64,000 nucleotides of DNA from the NCBI GenBank assembly GCA_022702705.1, contig CM040424.1, positions 75,395,452 through 75,459,451 on the forward strand. The letters run 5' to 3'. The stretch is from Papilionanthe hookeriana x Papilionanthe teres. Taxonomy: Eukaryota; Streptophyta; Magnoliopsida; Asparagales; Orchidaceae. The translations under genes and the position numbers were made by a program. Positions within the stretch are counted from its first letter, which is position 1. Every line of letters starts with the position of its first letter. Positions 37,111 to 49,562 of the stretch are shown in pieces. The notes below the pieces were generated by a model, which was not told where the DNA came from, did not search any database, and worked only from the letters and a program-made list of their open reading frames with translations.

Positions 37111-37570
37111 CCACTTTTATCACATGAATGTTTACATTTGCATTTATAAGCGTGTATGCATAGCGAGCCAGACATGATAGTTGATTTTGATGCCTTAATG
37201 AGCATTGCTTGTCGAGTCGATCCCAGCGAGCAATGCAAGTTAAAGCATCAGGATTGACACAAGTATGACTGTGCTACGGATCTAAGGGATCTAACTTGTG
37301 TCACAATACATATTACAAGTTTGTTATTAATGACCCTTACCTTAAAACTTATATATATATATATATATATATATATTACACCTGCCATAATTTTTAAAAC
37401 ATGAATGTACAAGTTAGATCATATGTAAGGCTAATTCTTTTCAAAAGTTCATCATGGATGACACTCTTTATATCAATTGGATCCTTAGGATGGGGCCAGT
37501 GCGGCTACTCCATCAATGTCATACGTACTTGGAGACTTTACCCTAAGTAGGTTAGGACACTTCTCATTAG

Positions 37571-39709
37571 ATGACCTGTTAAAGTGCGGTAGTTGTAAAA
37601 AAATTATTGTCTTATTTTTTTTGAAAAAACTATATATATATAATTTCCATCACATGTTTCTAAAAATTTGTTCACCACAACTTTACAATCAATGTTTTAA
37701 AAAGTTGTAGTCACCCTAACAGAATGCTACCACACGTAACGGCAGAAGAGTACCCTTAGCCTTGGAAAGGGAGGACAAAGCCAAATATCTTGAATGTGAT
37801 AGGTCGGTAGTGATCGATAGGCATTAGGTCTATCTTCGATATAAAATCAACATAAAGATTCAATATTTAAGTGCTTGAATCTTATAAGGGAAGTATGGAC
37901 CCAGTAGATCACATGGCTTCATTTGAGTTAACTACATGTCTTCTCAAGATTAATGAAAGAGTTAAATTTCAACTCTTCTTCACTTTTCTGAGGAAATCGA
38001 TCATCGGGTGATTCAATGGATTACTGATAATCACTTTGTTCAGAGATATGTAAGTGAATGTTCATCGCACAGCTCATCGGCGTGCAAAAACCCCAAAATA
38101 GCTCGTAGACCCTCCTGCAGCTTCATCTGGGTTAGAGTGAAATCCTATGCGCCTTCATCCCCCATTTTCAGAAGAAAAGCTAATTTCGAGATGTAAAGCC
38201 TACAGTCGCCCACGCCACCCTCACACATATGATGATGGATGACCATTTCGGTATGTCTTGGGACAACAACAACCGAATACATTAGCTAGCCAATAACCAT
38301 ATATCGACATAAGACATTAGCTAGCCAATAACAAAAAATGGAAATTTTTTTTAAGAGTACAAGTCCTGTCATTCCCCAAAGAGAAACACCAATGGAGGAA
38401 GTTGTAAGTCGAGAACACAACCTTCACCCTCTTACTTGAACTCGCTTCGAAGAGCCACTGTGACACTCGGATAATCGGGTGACCGATAGAGACCATTATA
38501 AATAAAACCAAACCAGATGGTTGGCACCGTGGCCGACTCGATATAAGGAGTGACTGCCACCCGCATATGATATCCCTGAGCAAGCTTCTTTGAGAATCTC
38601 GATAGCCGAGATAGTAGAGGTCATTCAAAATAAAAATTATTTCAAGAAGGCTACCCCAATGAGTGTGAGAGCATATCTTCCAGACCCGAAAAAATATTGT
38701 GTGTATCCTCATGACCACAATCATGATATTGAAAATTTTTGACACCTTCGAAGCCTGGTCAAATATTTAATCAATGCAAGGAAGCTGAAGGAGCTTGTAG
38801 CATACAAAGCAACCACCCGAGAACAAGAGAAATATTATACATGTTCTATGAGTTACGTCGAGATGTGGTTCGGATGCTGAAAGTTCGGGCAAGCAAAGAG
38901 AACACTTAGTCACTCTCTCTTGTGAGGAGAGCTTCCTTCTATGACAATAAACACTTTGATCAACCGTCGTGTAGGTGAAACTTATCAAACACTTTGCATT
39001 TTCTTTCTTAGTTGACCTCAGAATAGATTTTTCTAGGTGTTGTGTGTTTGGTAGCCCACACGAGTTGGGCCTGACCGGCCACCCGGTTCGGTTCAATCGA
39101 TCACCCATGATTAGACGGTCCAATTGGTCAAGCGATATTGGTCTGCTTGTTCATACACATTTTGATTGATCGTTTATTTTTTAGAGGAATCTCCATAGGT
39201 TAGGTTCTTGTGTGATCCTTGCGATTCCCATGAGCAAAACCTATCTTTTCCTTTCTAGCACAAAGTCGCAATGCATGGGGTCGTCATAACCCCGCATTTG
39301 CACCTCTGACTTCATTCCTACGAAGGAGGGGAGTGAAATCCGTCGGGCGTAAAGGATGGAAAGTTCCATGACTTTGACGCTCCCTATGCCGTGAATACTT
39401 TCCCAATGAAGTTTCTTCAGGCCGAGCAAACTGTGATTCATCGTTTCTTTGTAGAGTCGCTCGCTTTGCTCCATTGACAACCCTCAGGGTGACCCGTGAG
39501 ATTATCAGGACGAGATGACTTTATAGCCAACGATGATCGGATCTCATTTGCATTGTTTTGCATGTTGTGCATAGATTTTTCAAAACATGCATAAAATTAT
39601 TGATTTTTGCTTGTTTTTCGTCGCCTCGCCCGATCGGTCCCACTGACTCGATTGGATGTGGCTGGCAATCTTTTATTGATTCTTTCGATCGACTACACTT
39701 GCCTGATTG
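37571..39709 (+). repeat. 2.14-kb direct repeat with decayed gypsy gag, right copy
   Basis: Second copy of 33864-36003, offset 3707 bp. It carries the same gag remnants (VAHATLTHMM.. near 38205, a YCVYPHDHNHDIENF-type motif near 38695-38740). The preceding and following sequences differ between copies. Confidence 0.88.
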
Positions 39710-41313
39710 GATGTGGCTTGTAGGTATCATTTAGCTCCCCTCATAAAAAGACACGGCTCATTATACATTCTTGTTTGTTGGCTTTCCCTTTAACACTTTT
39801 TTCATGCAGGTTGAGTCATTTTTTTTTCTTTTTCCTTTGTACTTTTTAGAGTCTTAGGAAGAGTCTATATTATAAATAAAGTATAGGCATGCTTTCCATG
39901 ATACAAGACAGGCAGAACCATGCGATGGGAACCAGGAACTGTTTGCTCGTGTCTCGTACTTAATTCAAAATCTTATTGATGTACATAATTAGGATAGGCG
40001 CGTACTTATGCGGTGTTTGGCTACTTTTTTCTTATCTTGCAACCTTTTTCTTATGTGTTGTCTTGCACCAGTCTTTTATTATTTTATATTTTGCTTATTT
40101 TCCCACTTGTATGGCATTTTTTCATGCTTAAATTGTTTTTCCTGTGTATTTCTTGATTATGCGGGATATTGTGAAAAATATAATTTAGGCTATCTATGAC
40201 CGTAAAATGGTAATTTTTTCTATGAAAAAATCATAATCATAAAAAGATCGAGATAATTTAAATTTTAAAATTATAATTGTCAGAATTTTCAAAATCTACA
40301 CTTTTATTTTTATGTATGTCCTTCAAACGATTTTAAAATTGGTTGCATGCATTTGTCATATCTCAAGTCATAATTAATAAGGCCTTCACAATATCTAAAA
40401 AACTTTTTAGATAATAACATCATTTGCATGTCCTGAAGAGAAGTACCCGTACTTTTCCAATCCAACCGACCCAGCATAGATTTCTACTTAGGTGGTTCCC
40501 TAGTGTGCTTAGGTTGTTAGAAGATTCCCAGACCTATACGGGGTATACATTTTTTTATCCGGAGCGTTTCCAGCTTTGTAGTACATCCATTTCCTCTCTT
40601 TTTTTAGCAGCATCCGCACTACTTCGGCTGGTACACATCCCTTCTTTTTGGAGCTCCACCTATAGTCATATGATAGAGTGTCTTTCCTTTGACTTTAGAG
40701 CTACCAAGGCCCTCGTGAACGAGTTGACAGGGGATCTTTGGACGCGTTGGGTTGACCGCCATCATGACCAAGTAAACTTAGGGCCCTAGCAGCTTAGGAT
40801 AACAAATCCGTGGTGCCTCGAACCAACTACCTCTACCTTCTAGGATTTAAATGTTTATTAACAAAATAATATTTTTCTACTAAAATTGAAACTAAATTAT
40901 TAAATTTAATTAAAATAATTTCAATTTACTTCTAATTATGCTAATTAATAACTAATAATTTACTAAGACAATTATTAATTTAAAAGTATCAAACTAATTA
41001 CTTATTAAATCATAAAATAAAACTAATTTTGCATTAAATAGTTATAATTTATATTAATTAAGAATTACTTAAAATTTAAATTATTATTTTTTCATTAATT
41101 AACTATTATTATATTAAAATTTATTTAATCATTATTAGTTTAATAATCTATTAATTAATTATTTATTAATTCTCATGCATTTAAATATATCATAACAAAA
41201 TTTTGATTTTTAGAAATAAAACACTTATTTATAAGAATGTGAATTTAGTGAGATAAGTTGAGTGTTATCTTCATAAAAATCAAAATTTTAATGTAAGATT
41301 GCATAAATATTAG
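39710..41313. other. Intergenic, one unassigned open frame
   Basis: A plus-strand frame at 40424-40789 (121 residues, ending TRWVDRHHDQVNLGP) resembles no family I recognise and has no close splice partners; it may be transposon debris. The rest (40850-41310) is very AT-rich. Confidence 0.4.
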
Positions 41314-41317
41314 GTGA

Positions 41318-41391
<74 letters not shown>
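41314..41391. repeat. (TA)n microsatellite
   Basis: A long TA run interrupted once by ACATA near 41334, about 150 bp before the putative SEC13 leader exon. Confidence 0.95.
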
Positions 41392-41394
<3 letters not shown>

Positions 41395-41539
41395 CTATTT
41401 ATTATTACTCAATTAAAGCGGAGGATTACGTTAAGTAGTAAGTAGTCGACAGTAAATATAAAACTTATCGGAAAAAAAAACTCATTACTCAATTAAAGTA
41501 ATAAAATTAACTTAAATAAAAAATAAAATAAAATCTGAA

Positions 41540-41753
41540 ACCTATCTCCTCTTTGTCCGAAGCCCTTCCCCCTCTCTACCCGAAACCCTCGCGTGCTTCA
41601 ATCGCCCGTTACCGGCTTCCTGGTTTCGCCCTAAGCTATCTCCTTCGTGACCAAACCCTCACGATACAGTCGCGATCAGAGATAACAGGGAAGGCGACGA
41701 CGGGATCGCGAATTCCTTTCTTTCAGCTCTTTCCGCTCTGTTACTACCGAAAG
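41540..41753 (+). other. Probable 5' leader exon of SEC13
   Basis: A GC-richer block rich in pyrimidines (CTATCTCCTCTTTGTCC, CCCTTCCCCCTCTCTACCC) ends in CCGAAAG|GTAACTT, a good donor. The SEC13 ATG at 47197 is preceded at two bases by TTTCAG, a good acceptor. Pairing them gives a 5.4-kb leader intron. A micro-exon (TTCGCAG|ATCCAG|GTACTT, 42252-42257) is possible. There is no protein evidence, so this is inference. Confidence 0.4.
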
Positions 41754-42939
41754 GTAACTTCACATCTTCCTTTTCGCGCGAAGTTCGTCACGGATTTACT
41801 AAATTCGCCGATGCAGGGGATTTTGTAAACTCGGGATTATGGCCGAAATCCGTGAAATCCGGATTTATCAAATCTGCGGCCTATTTGTCTAGAATGACCG
41901 TCTGACAAGATTTAGGTTAAGTCCTGCCCTAAATCCGTTATCAGACAGGCCCCTAGAGTTTATTTTTGTTGATTTTTTTTATGGAGATTTTTTTTTTAAT
42001 TTGTAAATTTAATTGAATGATTATTTTTTTAATAGCTTTCTGAATGATTGTGTCACGGATTCAAAGGGGGAGAAACGGGATCTATACTTATGTTGGATTT
42101 TAGTTTTTGAATTCTACCTTTGGAAGTATTTAAGTTATCTTGCTCGAGTTCTGCACAAATCCGCTTTCAAACATCCTATTATATTAAAACGCCGGTTTAG
42201 CTTACACTTTTTTTCTCCGTTTTTCTGATTATGTAATTCCGCTGTTCGCAGATCCAGGTACTTTGTTTCTTTCCTTGACCAATCGCGCTGGATCAATTCC
42301 ATTGGAAAACCAAAGAACCATCCGTTTTATTTGTTCGTCTTCTCATATGTCGATGGCTCCTAAATACTTATCGCCATCCGTCCCACTATCTCCCACCCCA
42401 AATCTAGATCTATGTATTTTATCACTCAATCAATTCTTATCGTTCTCTCTTGGTTCATCTTTTTGTTTGCAATGCAGAATTGGGCGTACATGAATAATTA
42501 TGTTGTAAAGTAGATGTCTCATATGATATTTTTGTGAAACTTGTTACAAAGTAAGCTCTGCTATAATATAGTGTTTCTATTTGACATTGATTACATTAAG
42601 TTTTAGCCATTAAAATCATATTTGTGTGAAGGATAGATTGTTGATGTTGGTATCATGTATTACAACATAGATAATGATTTTAATAGTGTGTATTGCATAT
42701 TATTAATGCTATTTTGCTTGTGGTTGATCAAATTGGTTCTCTCTATGAATTTATGTTATTCATAGAACTAGTTGATTTTTATGTTTAAGGTTTTGATTGT
42801 GCCGTTGTCGCACTTCCATGAATTCTTAAAAAATTTATATCCAACTTTTTGTTTGTGCATTTGAATTATGTGATTTTTTTAGATCTAAACTTATTACCAT
42901 TGTACTATTGATTTCCTTGAAGGATTTTTTAACATTAAT

Positions 42940-44370
42940 TTGTTCCAATAGAAGTGTGGAAATATTTAGGAGATTTGAGAGTTTCTTGAATTACCAAACT
43001 CTTTAATATTATTTTAAAAACTAAAATGATGCCTGAGGAGTGGAGGAGGAGTATATTGGTCCCCATTTTTAAGAATAAAGGGGATGCACAAGGGTGTGCA
43101 AATTATAGAGGAATTAAGTTGATGTGTCATACTTTAAAATTATGGGAGAGGGTAATTGAAAATAGATTAAGGCGTATTACAAATATTTCTCATAATCAAT
43201 TTGGATTTATGCTGGGTAGGTCTACTATGGAAGCTATACATTTATTGAGGGGTTTGATGGAGAAGTTCAGAGATAATAAGGGGGATCTACATTTGATTTT
43301 TATTGATTTAGAAAAAACTTACGATAAGGTTCCAAGAGATATCCTTTGGAGAGTTTTTGAGAAGAAATGTTTTGATATGACTTATATTCAAGTCATTAAA
43401 GATATGTATACTAGAGCTGTTAATTGTGTTCGCACTGAATGAGGTTTGACAAAATATTTTCCTATTTATGTTGGATTATATCAAGGATCGGCTTTAAGCC
43501 CTATCTTTTTGCTTTAGTTACGGATGTTCTTACTGGTCATTTACAGGAGGATGTACCCTGGTGTATGCTTTTCGCTGATGATATCCTTCTCGTGGATAAG
43601 ATGAGAGAAAAAGCCCAGGAAAAACTTGAATTATGGAGATCTACACTGGAGTCTAAAGGCCTCCATTTGAGTATAACTAAAATTGAATACATGGTATGTA
43701 ATTTTAGTAGTAGTAGCTCTAGTGATAGAAGTGTAATTTTGGGCGATCAAATTATTAAAAGGTGTGAACGATTTAAATATCTCGGGTCTGTTATTCAAAG
43801 CGATGTTGATATAGATGGGGATGTTAATAGTAGAATTCAAGTTGTTTGGTAGAAGTGGAAGAATGCTTTGGGCCTTTTGTGTGGTAGAAAAGTACCGTAT
43901 AGATTGAAAGGAAAATTTTATAAGACGGCGGTGAGACCTGCATTGCTCTATGGCACTGAATGTTGGCCTTTAAAGGAGAAGCATAGTACTAAGTTAAATG
44001 TTGTCTAGATGAGAATGATTAGGTGGATGAGTGGCTTTATACTTGGAGACAAAATGTGAAATGATTATATCCATGATAGGGTTAGTGTAGCTCCAGTGGT
44101 GGACAAAATTACAGATAGTCGTCTTAGATGGTTTGGTCACATTCAACGTCGACCATATGGTGATCCAATTAGGAGAGTAGATGTTTTAGAGCGACTTATG
44201 TTAAGAAAGGCAGAGGTAGACCTAAGAAGACGGGCTAATTGTATAAAAAATGATCTTAATATTTTAGAATTAAATGAGAATATGACTCTAAATAGAATGC
44301 AATGGAGAAAAAGGATTCATGTAGCGGACCCCACGTAGTGGGATTAATGCTTTGTTGTTTTTGTATTAGC
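42940..44370 (+). mobile_element. RTE-type LINE, 5'-truncated and decayed
   Basis: The plus strand encodes a non-LTR reverse transcriptase of the plant RTE type: PIEVWKYLGDL just upstream, then MPEEWRRSILVPIFKNKGD, YRGIKLMCHTLKLWERVIE, NQFGFMLGRSTMEAIHLL, FIDLEKTYDKVPRD (43026-43442), then LFADDILLVDK (43439-43852) with the catalytic ADD, and the C-terminal RLRWFGHIQRRP..RMQWRKRIHVADPT (44096-44338). Stops and frameshifts interrupt it. It ends with GCTTTGTTGTTTTTG, as RTE 3' ends often do. The endonuclease is absent. It lies in the putative leader intron of SEC13. Confidence 0.88.
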
Positions 44371-44932
44371 CTTTTCTCAGTTGTTGAGGTTTCTTTCAAT
44401 TCTCATTTACTGATCATTCCTTTTGATCTTTCCATAAGTGTTTTAATCCAATATCGCGCAAATATTTATCTTGCAAATTTCTTTTCTTGTATTATTAATT
44501 TTCATCACTTTTTCTTTATAATACTTAAACATCAAGTTTATTTTCTCATCTCACGGGTTCATTTTCTATTAGTTTTGTTACATATCTATTGCTCAGGTCT
44601 ATTCACCATCATCTTATCCTTGGTAGCTATGACTCCCATACATGTCAATAGTGCAAAATAATGACTCAGTCGTCGACTATTATCATCTTTCAGCATAGAG
44701 GGTTTAACTGGCTCGTACTTTTTGCGCTATGTCCGGGTACTATTGAATGAGACATAGCTTTTATAAAATGCTATTTAATTTGGATGGTTTTGGATTTAGA
44801 AATTTGTATATATACATTTTATTTAGTTTTTAAGTTTATGATGCCTTGTCCCATCTTGTTCGGCTTCATATTGTGTATTGATTATTAACATGAAACTTTA
44901 TATTTAATAATTTTAATATAATTTAATTGCAG

Positions 44933-45182
44933 TTTCATAGCAAAAGAAGATGCGGGATAGATCATGATCATTTCAGTGATTTAGTTTATGTGAAATATAA
45001 TAGGATCTTGATTCTAAAGTACAACTATAATGACATTATTGGCCTTATTCCTTCAACTGATGCAGGTGATGCTAATTAATGTTTAATAGAAAAAATAAAT
45101 GATGAGTTGAATAAAGGTAATGAATTGATTATCGTTGAAGAATATTTTTCGTGGAGTACTATAACAAAATTCATTGATGTTT
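44933..45182 (+). pseudogene. hAT-like transposase C-terminal exon remnant
   Basis: After an acceptor-like TTGCAG the plus strand reads FHSKRRCGIDHDHFSDLVYV and KYNRILILKYNYND, resembling the KRNRLxxxxxxDLVYVxYN signature of plant hAT-like/DUF659 transposase proteins. It is broken by stops shortly afterwards (LIEKINDEL.. in the continuing frame). A GATGATGATG repeat follows near 45342-45362. Confidence 0.5.
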
Positions 45183-45487
45183 GATAAAACAAACTACAAT
45201 GTTGTAGAGCAATTTAAAGGCAAAGCAAATGAAACTTCAGTTTTAATATTGCTGCAATTGAATATGGAGATGGTGAGACTGATAATGACAATATACTTAG
45301 ATAATGAAGAAGATAATGAAGGAAATTAAACTTTTTTGATTTGTGATGATGATGATGATGAGGATTATCGAGTCGATTAGTTTAATTTATTTAAAAAAAA
45401 TACTTTAATTACATAAAATTTATAATATTTTGAACTTTGATAAGTTCACTTTGGTTGTTTTTATTATTTTGAAGATTTATCTTTCAA

Positions 45488-45600
45488 TAGAATTAAATGA
45501 AAATATGACACTAAATAGGACGCAATGGAGAAAAAGGATTCATGTAGCCGACACCACTTAGTGGAATTAAGACTTTGATGTTGTAGATGTTGTTTTTGTA
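45488..45600 (+). mobile_element. RTE 3'-end fragment
   Basis: Matches the last ~110 bases of the RTE copy at 44265-44360, including GAGAAAAAGGATTCATGTAG and CACTTAGTGGAATTAA, and ends in GATGTTGTAGATGTTGTTTTTG. Confidence 0.8.
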
Positions 45601-46389
45601 TCTTTCAAACTAATAATTTCATGTTAGCAGTATTTTTATTCATGATTTTTAATATTTGACACATATGTTAAAAAAAAAGCATGTGCCATGCCGTATCTAT
45701 GGGTCCACAGGAATTTTTATGTTATAGCATATCATTCACCTTTGGTAAGTATGTATATACCTGGCTTTTCCATAAAATAGTCATTTTTAACGTATTTTTA
45801 CTGAATTTTTTTTGCTTGTCCATATTGCATTCCCATTGTCGTTAGCTAACTTCACTATCAATAGCTTTTTTAACAACTCAAAAGTCATATTTATAAAATG
45901 TATTTAATTTATTTAATTGTATAATATTAAGTCTATAGTATTCTCTTATCACATTATATTGTTGGCACATTCTAACTTCATTTAAATCATTAATTTTTTT
46001 TTTCAAAGTTCTATATCCTCCTCTATATCTACATTTGTTCTTCTTCTTTATAAAATAATCCATGTTATTAAAACCCATCACATGCATCCACCATTTTATG
46101 TTTTTATACTATTATGTGGTATATATCTCCCATTGAAATTGCAGATTGTACAATTAGTTTTTATTTTTTCCAATCTTAGAACATTTTAATCTTTTAAACA
46201 TTTCTTCTACTGTTTCATCTTTCCAATCATTATGGTAAAAATTTCAAGTGATCTGAACTATGCCATATATGAAAATTATTCTTCAATATGCTTTGCTTTG
46301 ATCATGTTTTATTTTTTTACAAACATCTTTATTAACTATGCCATATATGAAATTAATACATCAATAAGCTTCGTTTTAATTATATTTTA

Positions 46390-46640
46390 GGGATAATTAC
46401 ATCATATCACCCAAAACATTGTTATCTACAAATCTAGTACCCATGTGATATTTTTAAACTATCGTACTGATGTATTTACACATTTTACAATCAAATCATT
46501 GATAAATTTGATAAAAGTGAAAAATGTGTTGGAGTTCTATCATTAATTTTGAGATTTGTGTGAGAATTTGAAAAACGGATGAAAGAAGGTGCTAGAGTTG
46601 TAAATAACAATGTTTCGGGCGCTGTGTATGTAAACATCAC
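46390..46640. mobile_element. Mutator-like MITE with ~50-bp inverted ends
   Basis: The left end GGGATAATTACATCATATCA continues to CCCAAAACATTGTTATCTAC. The right end, complemented, gives CGCCCGAAACATTGTTATTT and ACAACTCTAGCACC, so about 50 bases of the ends pair with several mismatches. Flanks TATATTTTA (46381-46389) and TATATTTTT (46641-46649) form a near-perfect 9-bp target duplication, as for Mutator-type elements. AT-rich flanks weaken the TSD argument. Confidence 0.6.
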
Positions 46641-47196
46641 TATATTTTTTTATTTTATAAGCATCTCTATTACCAATACGAAGGATGCAAACCTAATTTG
46701 ATCATTTTGATGTAATCTATAATAATTGGGAGTTCTTTGGTCATTCCATAGCTACCTTTCATACTAGAATGCTATATCATTTCATCTTCAATAACTTTAA
46801 TGTTCATTTCACACTTTTTTTTTCCCTCTTAGAATTTTTAAGGTCAATATATTTATTTGAAGATCCTTGATTTGCTCTTTTTTTTTCCTTTTTTTTTTCT
46901 TTTTATATGCCTAGTTCTAAATCAATTTGATTATCCATTAGCTTTTTCATTGGCTTAATCTCATCAGTTTTCTGGCTGAATTTGTTTAGTTCGATATTTA
47001 GTGAAATTTATCTAATTCACTTCATTTTTTCTCCAATAGTCAGAGACCGACATATACAGTTGGTGAATTGTTGAATATGATGAGTTTTTCTGAAATGTTT
47101 AATTTTGCAATTTGCACATTTTCTTATTCTGAAAATCTTTTCATTAGCATGTTATCTTTTACTGAAAAGTAAAGCCATTTATTCTGAATTTCAGCA

Positions 47197-48105
47197 ATGC
47201 CTTCTCATAAGGTAGAAACGGGACACCAAGATGTGGTACATGATGTCTCCATGGACTACTATGGCAAACGCATGGCCACAGCCTCCTCCGACACCACCAT
47301 CAAGATCATCGGCATCAGCGGCTCTTCGCACCAACAACTCGCAACACTAAGCGGCCATCAGGGACCCGTCTGGCAAGTCGCATGGGCTCACCCCAAGTTC
47401 GGATCCATGCTCGCCTCTTGCAGCTACGACGGCCGCGTCATCATATGGAAGGAAGGCGGCAAACCTGATGAGTGGACTCAAGCTCACATTTTCACCGAGC
47501 ACAAATCCTCTGTGAACTCCGTCGCCTGGGCGCCTCATGAGCTCGGTCTGTGCCTCGCCTGCGGTTCGTCCGACGGCAACATTTCGGTCTTCACGGCTCG
47601 AACGGATGGAGGTTGGGATACTGCGAGGATCGATCAAGCTCATCCGGTTGGTGTCACGTCGATCTCATGGGCTCCAGCATTGGCTCCTGGGGCGTTAGTC
47701 GGTTCGGGACTGCTCGAACCGGTTCAGAAACTCGCGTCAGGGGGATGCGACAATACAGTGAAGGTTTGGAAGCTTTATAACGGGAATTGGAAGATGGATT
47801 GTTTCCCGGCGCTTCAGATGCATGCGGACTGGGTGAGGGATGTGGCTTGGGCTCCCAATCTCGGGCTTCCAAAGTCGACGATCGCCAGTGCTTCGCAGGA
47901 TGGGACGGTGGTGATATGGACGGTGGGGAAGGAAGGGGATCAATGGCAGGGGAAAGTTTTGTGGGACTTTAAGACGCCTGTTTGGAGGGTGAGTTGGTCC
48001 CTCACTGGGAATATACTGGCTGTGGCTGATGGTAACAATAGCGTGACTTTGTGGAAGGAAGCTGTGGATGGGGAGTGGCAGCAGGTGACGACCGTTGAGC
48101 CTTAA
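47197..48105 (+). CDS. SEC13: SEC13, COPII outer-coat WD40 protein
   Basis: A complete 302-residue beta-propeller protein in one uninterrupted coding exon. With SEC31 it forms the outer COPII cage at ER exit sites, and it is also a nuclear-pore Y-complex subunit (family knowledge). Six WD-type blades are visible: GHQDVVHDVSMDYYGKRMA, LSGHQGPVWQVAWAHP..SCSYDGRVIIWKEG, EHKSSVNSVAWAPHELGLCL..SSDGNISVF, AHPVGVTSISWAP..SGGCDNTVKVWKL, MHADWVRDVAWAPN..SASQDGTVVIWTV and FKTPVWRVSWSLTGNILAVA. Length equals plant SEC13. The ATG follows TTTCAG by two bases, which suggests a leader intron. The coding exon is clearly GC-richer than its surroundings. Its downstream neighbour, p24-beta, acts in the same pathway. 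Confidence 0.96.
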   Translation: MPSHKVETGHQDVVHDVSMDYYGKRMATASSDTTIKIIGISGSSHQQLATLSGHQGPVWQVAWAHPKFGSMLASCSYDGRVIIWKEGGKPDEWTQAHIFTEHKSSVNSVAWAPHELGLCLACGSSDGNISVFTARTDGGWDTARIDQAHPVGVTSISWAPALAPGALVGSGLLEPVQKLASGGCDNTVKVWKLYNGNWKMDCFPALQMHADWVRDVAWAPNLGLPKSTIASASQDGTVVIWTVGKEGDQWQGKVLWDFKTPVWRVSWSLTGNILAVADGNNSVTLWKEAVDGEWQQVTTVEP

Positions 48106-48292
48106 TAGGGATTTGAATTAGCTGTTCTGTCTTCTTTTGTTATCAGAAAAATCTCTGCTTTAATGTTGTTGGAGAGCATAAATTTTCGAATTTGATTCTG
48201 TTGTTTATGGATTTTATGTGTGTATTTTAGAACACCAAATACTGTGCTTTCATTTTTTACTTTCAGCTCGATATTTGTTAAAAAAGAAAGGG

Positions 48293-48438
48293 GGCATTTG
48301 CATATATAGCACACAATTCTCATATTTACACTATTACCACTTAAAAGTGAAATATATACCCCAGGGTTGAGTATGTAAATATGAAAGTTTAGGTGTGAAA
48401 TATGTGAATACATAAGTATTGTGTGCTGCTGATGTAAA
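48293..48438. mobile_element. MITE-like foldback element (TTTACATAC family)
   Basis: Begins GCATTTGCATATATAGCACAC and ends GTGTGCTGCTGATGTAAA, with internal GTATGTAAATATGAAAG and ATATGTGAATACATAAG. It lies about 190 bp after the SEC13 stop codon. Confidence 0.55.
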
Positions 48439-48889
48439 GAAAATCAAATTAAGGCTTAGTATGTTCTTTTTATATGAGACACCCCTAATGTGCCTAACAA
48501 TGTATAAGAGAGGATTTGAACTGACTTGAGGGGGCTTATACGGTGAATGCCAACCAACATATGAGAATATGTTGCAATATAAGAAGAAGCCATCGCATCA
48601 CACACTATTTGGAGGATGGCTAATTAATCAGAATTATGAAGACTGTTGCCATCTAAATTTATCTGATTGCTAAAAGTAAAGGACTTCAAAGTTTATTTAT
48701 TTCTTTTTATTTGAATATTAGTGAGCCATTGTATGCGTTGGAAGGATACAAAATTTAAAATGAGGAAGATTTACATAAATATATACCACTATATTCCCAT
48801 TTATTTACATATTTATGCATCGAGACTGTTTCAACATGAATCTCGAGTAAATTCAACTGTCTATAAAAAAGAAAGTACAATAAAAAAGG

Positions 48890-49263
48890 GTCTGCTAATA
48901 GGAGAGCGAGATGCCCCACTTATTTGATTATTTGTAGCCATCTGAGCTAAGCACGAAGAACAATTGAGTCGGAAGAAGGATGAAAAAAACGATCTAGGTC
49001 TGAGTTAATCATACTTGAACAGGCATATCATCGCCCAAGCTAACAACGATAGGAAAGCCGAGCGAAGGCATCAACCTATCACTGAACATATCCAACACGA
49101 GCAAAAGAATGAGGTTTCTCACCATAAGCAAATGTCCCGCGAACGTCCCCAAGGTTTCTCTTCAAAGATTAAGAATTGGCCATACAACATATCCTTGCAA
49201 TCTCCTTGAAGGATCTCCCTCATCGATGAATGACTAGTCTATTGAGTTACGGTGATGCACTCT
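48890..49263. other. Unassigned sequence, possible old LTR-retrotransposon debris
   Basis: A plus-strand frame at 49015-49209 (NRHIIAQANNDRKAERRHQ..) resembles a basic retrotransposon gag linker but I cannot assign it. Related GC-richer sequence resumes after the MITE at 49572-49800. Confidence 0.3.
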
Positions 49264-49272
49264 CTATTTGAT

Positions 49273-49562
49273 GGAAAAAATTTGGGTTTAGACATCGTGC
49301 ACAGAGATGCGTACGTAAAAATGTACACGGGAGTTACATGTGGGTTACACGGAAGTTATACGGGGGTTATAACCCTCTTGTATCTCCCGTGTAACTCTCG
49401 TGTACAAATGGATGAAATAGAAGCACGTGTTACAAGTGAGTTACACAGGAGGTACAAGGAGGTTATAACACGCTTGTAACCCTCTTATAACTCCCGTGTA
49501 ACCCCTATATACTTTTTTACGTACACATCTCTGCGTACGGTGTCCGGACCCAAACTTTTTCC
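49273..49562. mobile_element. Mutator-like MITE with long inverted ends and 9-bp TSD
   Basis: A 290-bp element. The left end GGAAAAAATTTGGGTTTAGA continues CATCGTGCACAGAGATGCG; the complemented right end reads GGAAAAAGTTTGGGTCCGGA then CACCGTACGCAGAGATGTG. So about 50 bases pair with few mismatches, and the pairing continues loosely inward (TACACGGGAGTTAC motifs). It is flanked by CTATTTGAT (49264-49272) and CTATTCGAT (49563-49571), 8 of 9 identical. Long inverted ends plus a 9-bp duplication indicate the Mutator superfamily. No coding capacity. Confidence 0.8.

Noticed and set aside
36529..37127. Possible protein with an 11-residue repeat
   Set aside because: As a gene call: the frames break, there is no flanking gene structure, and the repeat is in transposon-rich DNA. 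Kept only as a minisatellite and a finding.
33864..39709. LTR pair of a gypsy element with 2.1-kb LTRs
   Set aside because: The copies have no TG..CA ends or target duplication, and gag lies inside the repeats, not between them.
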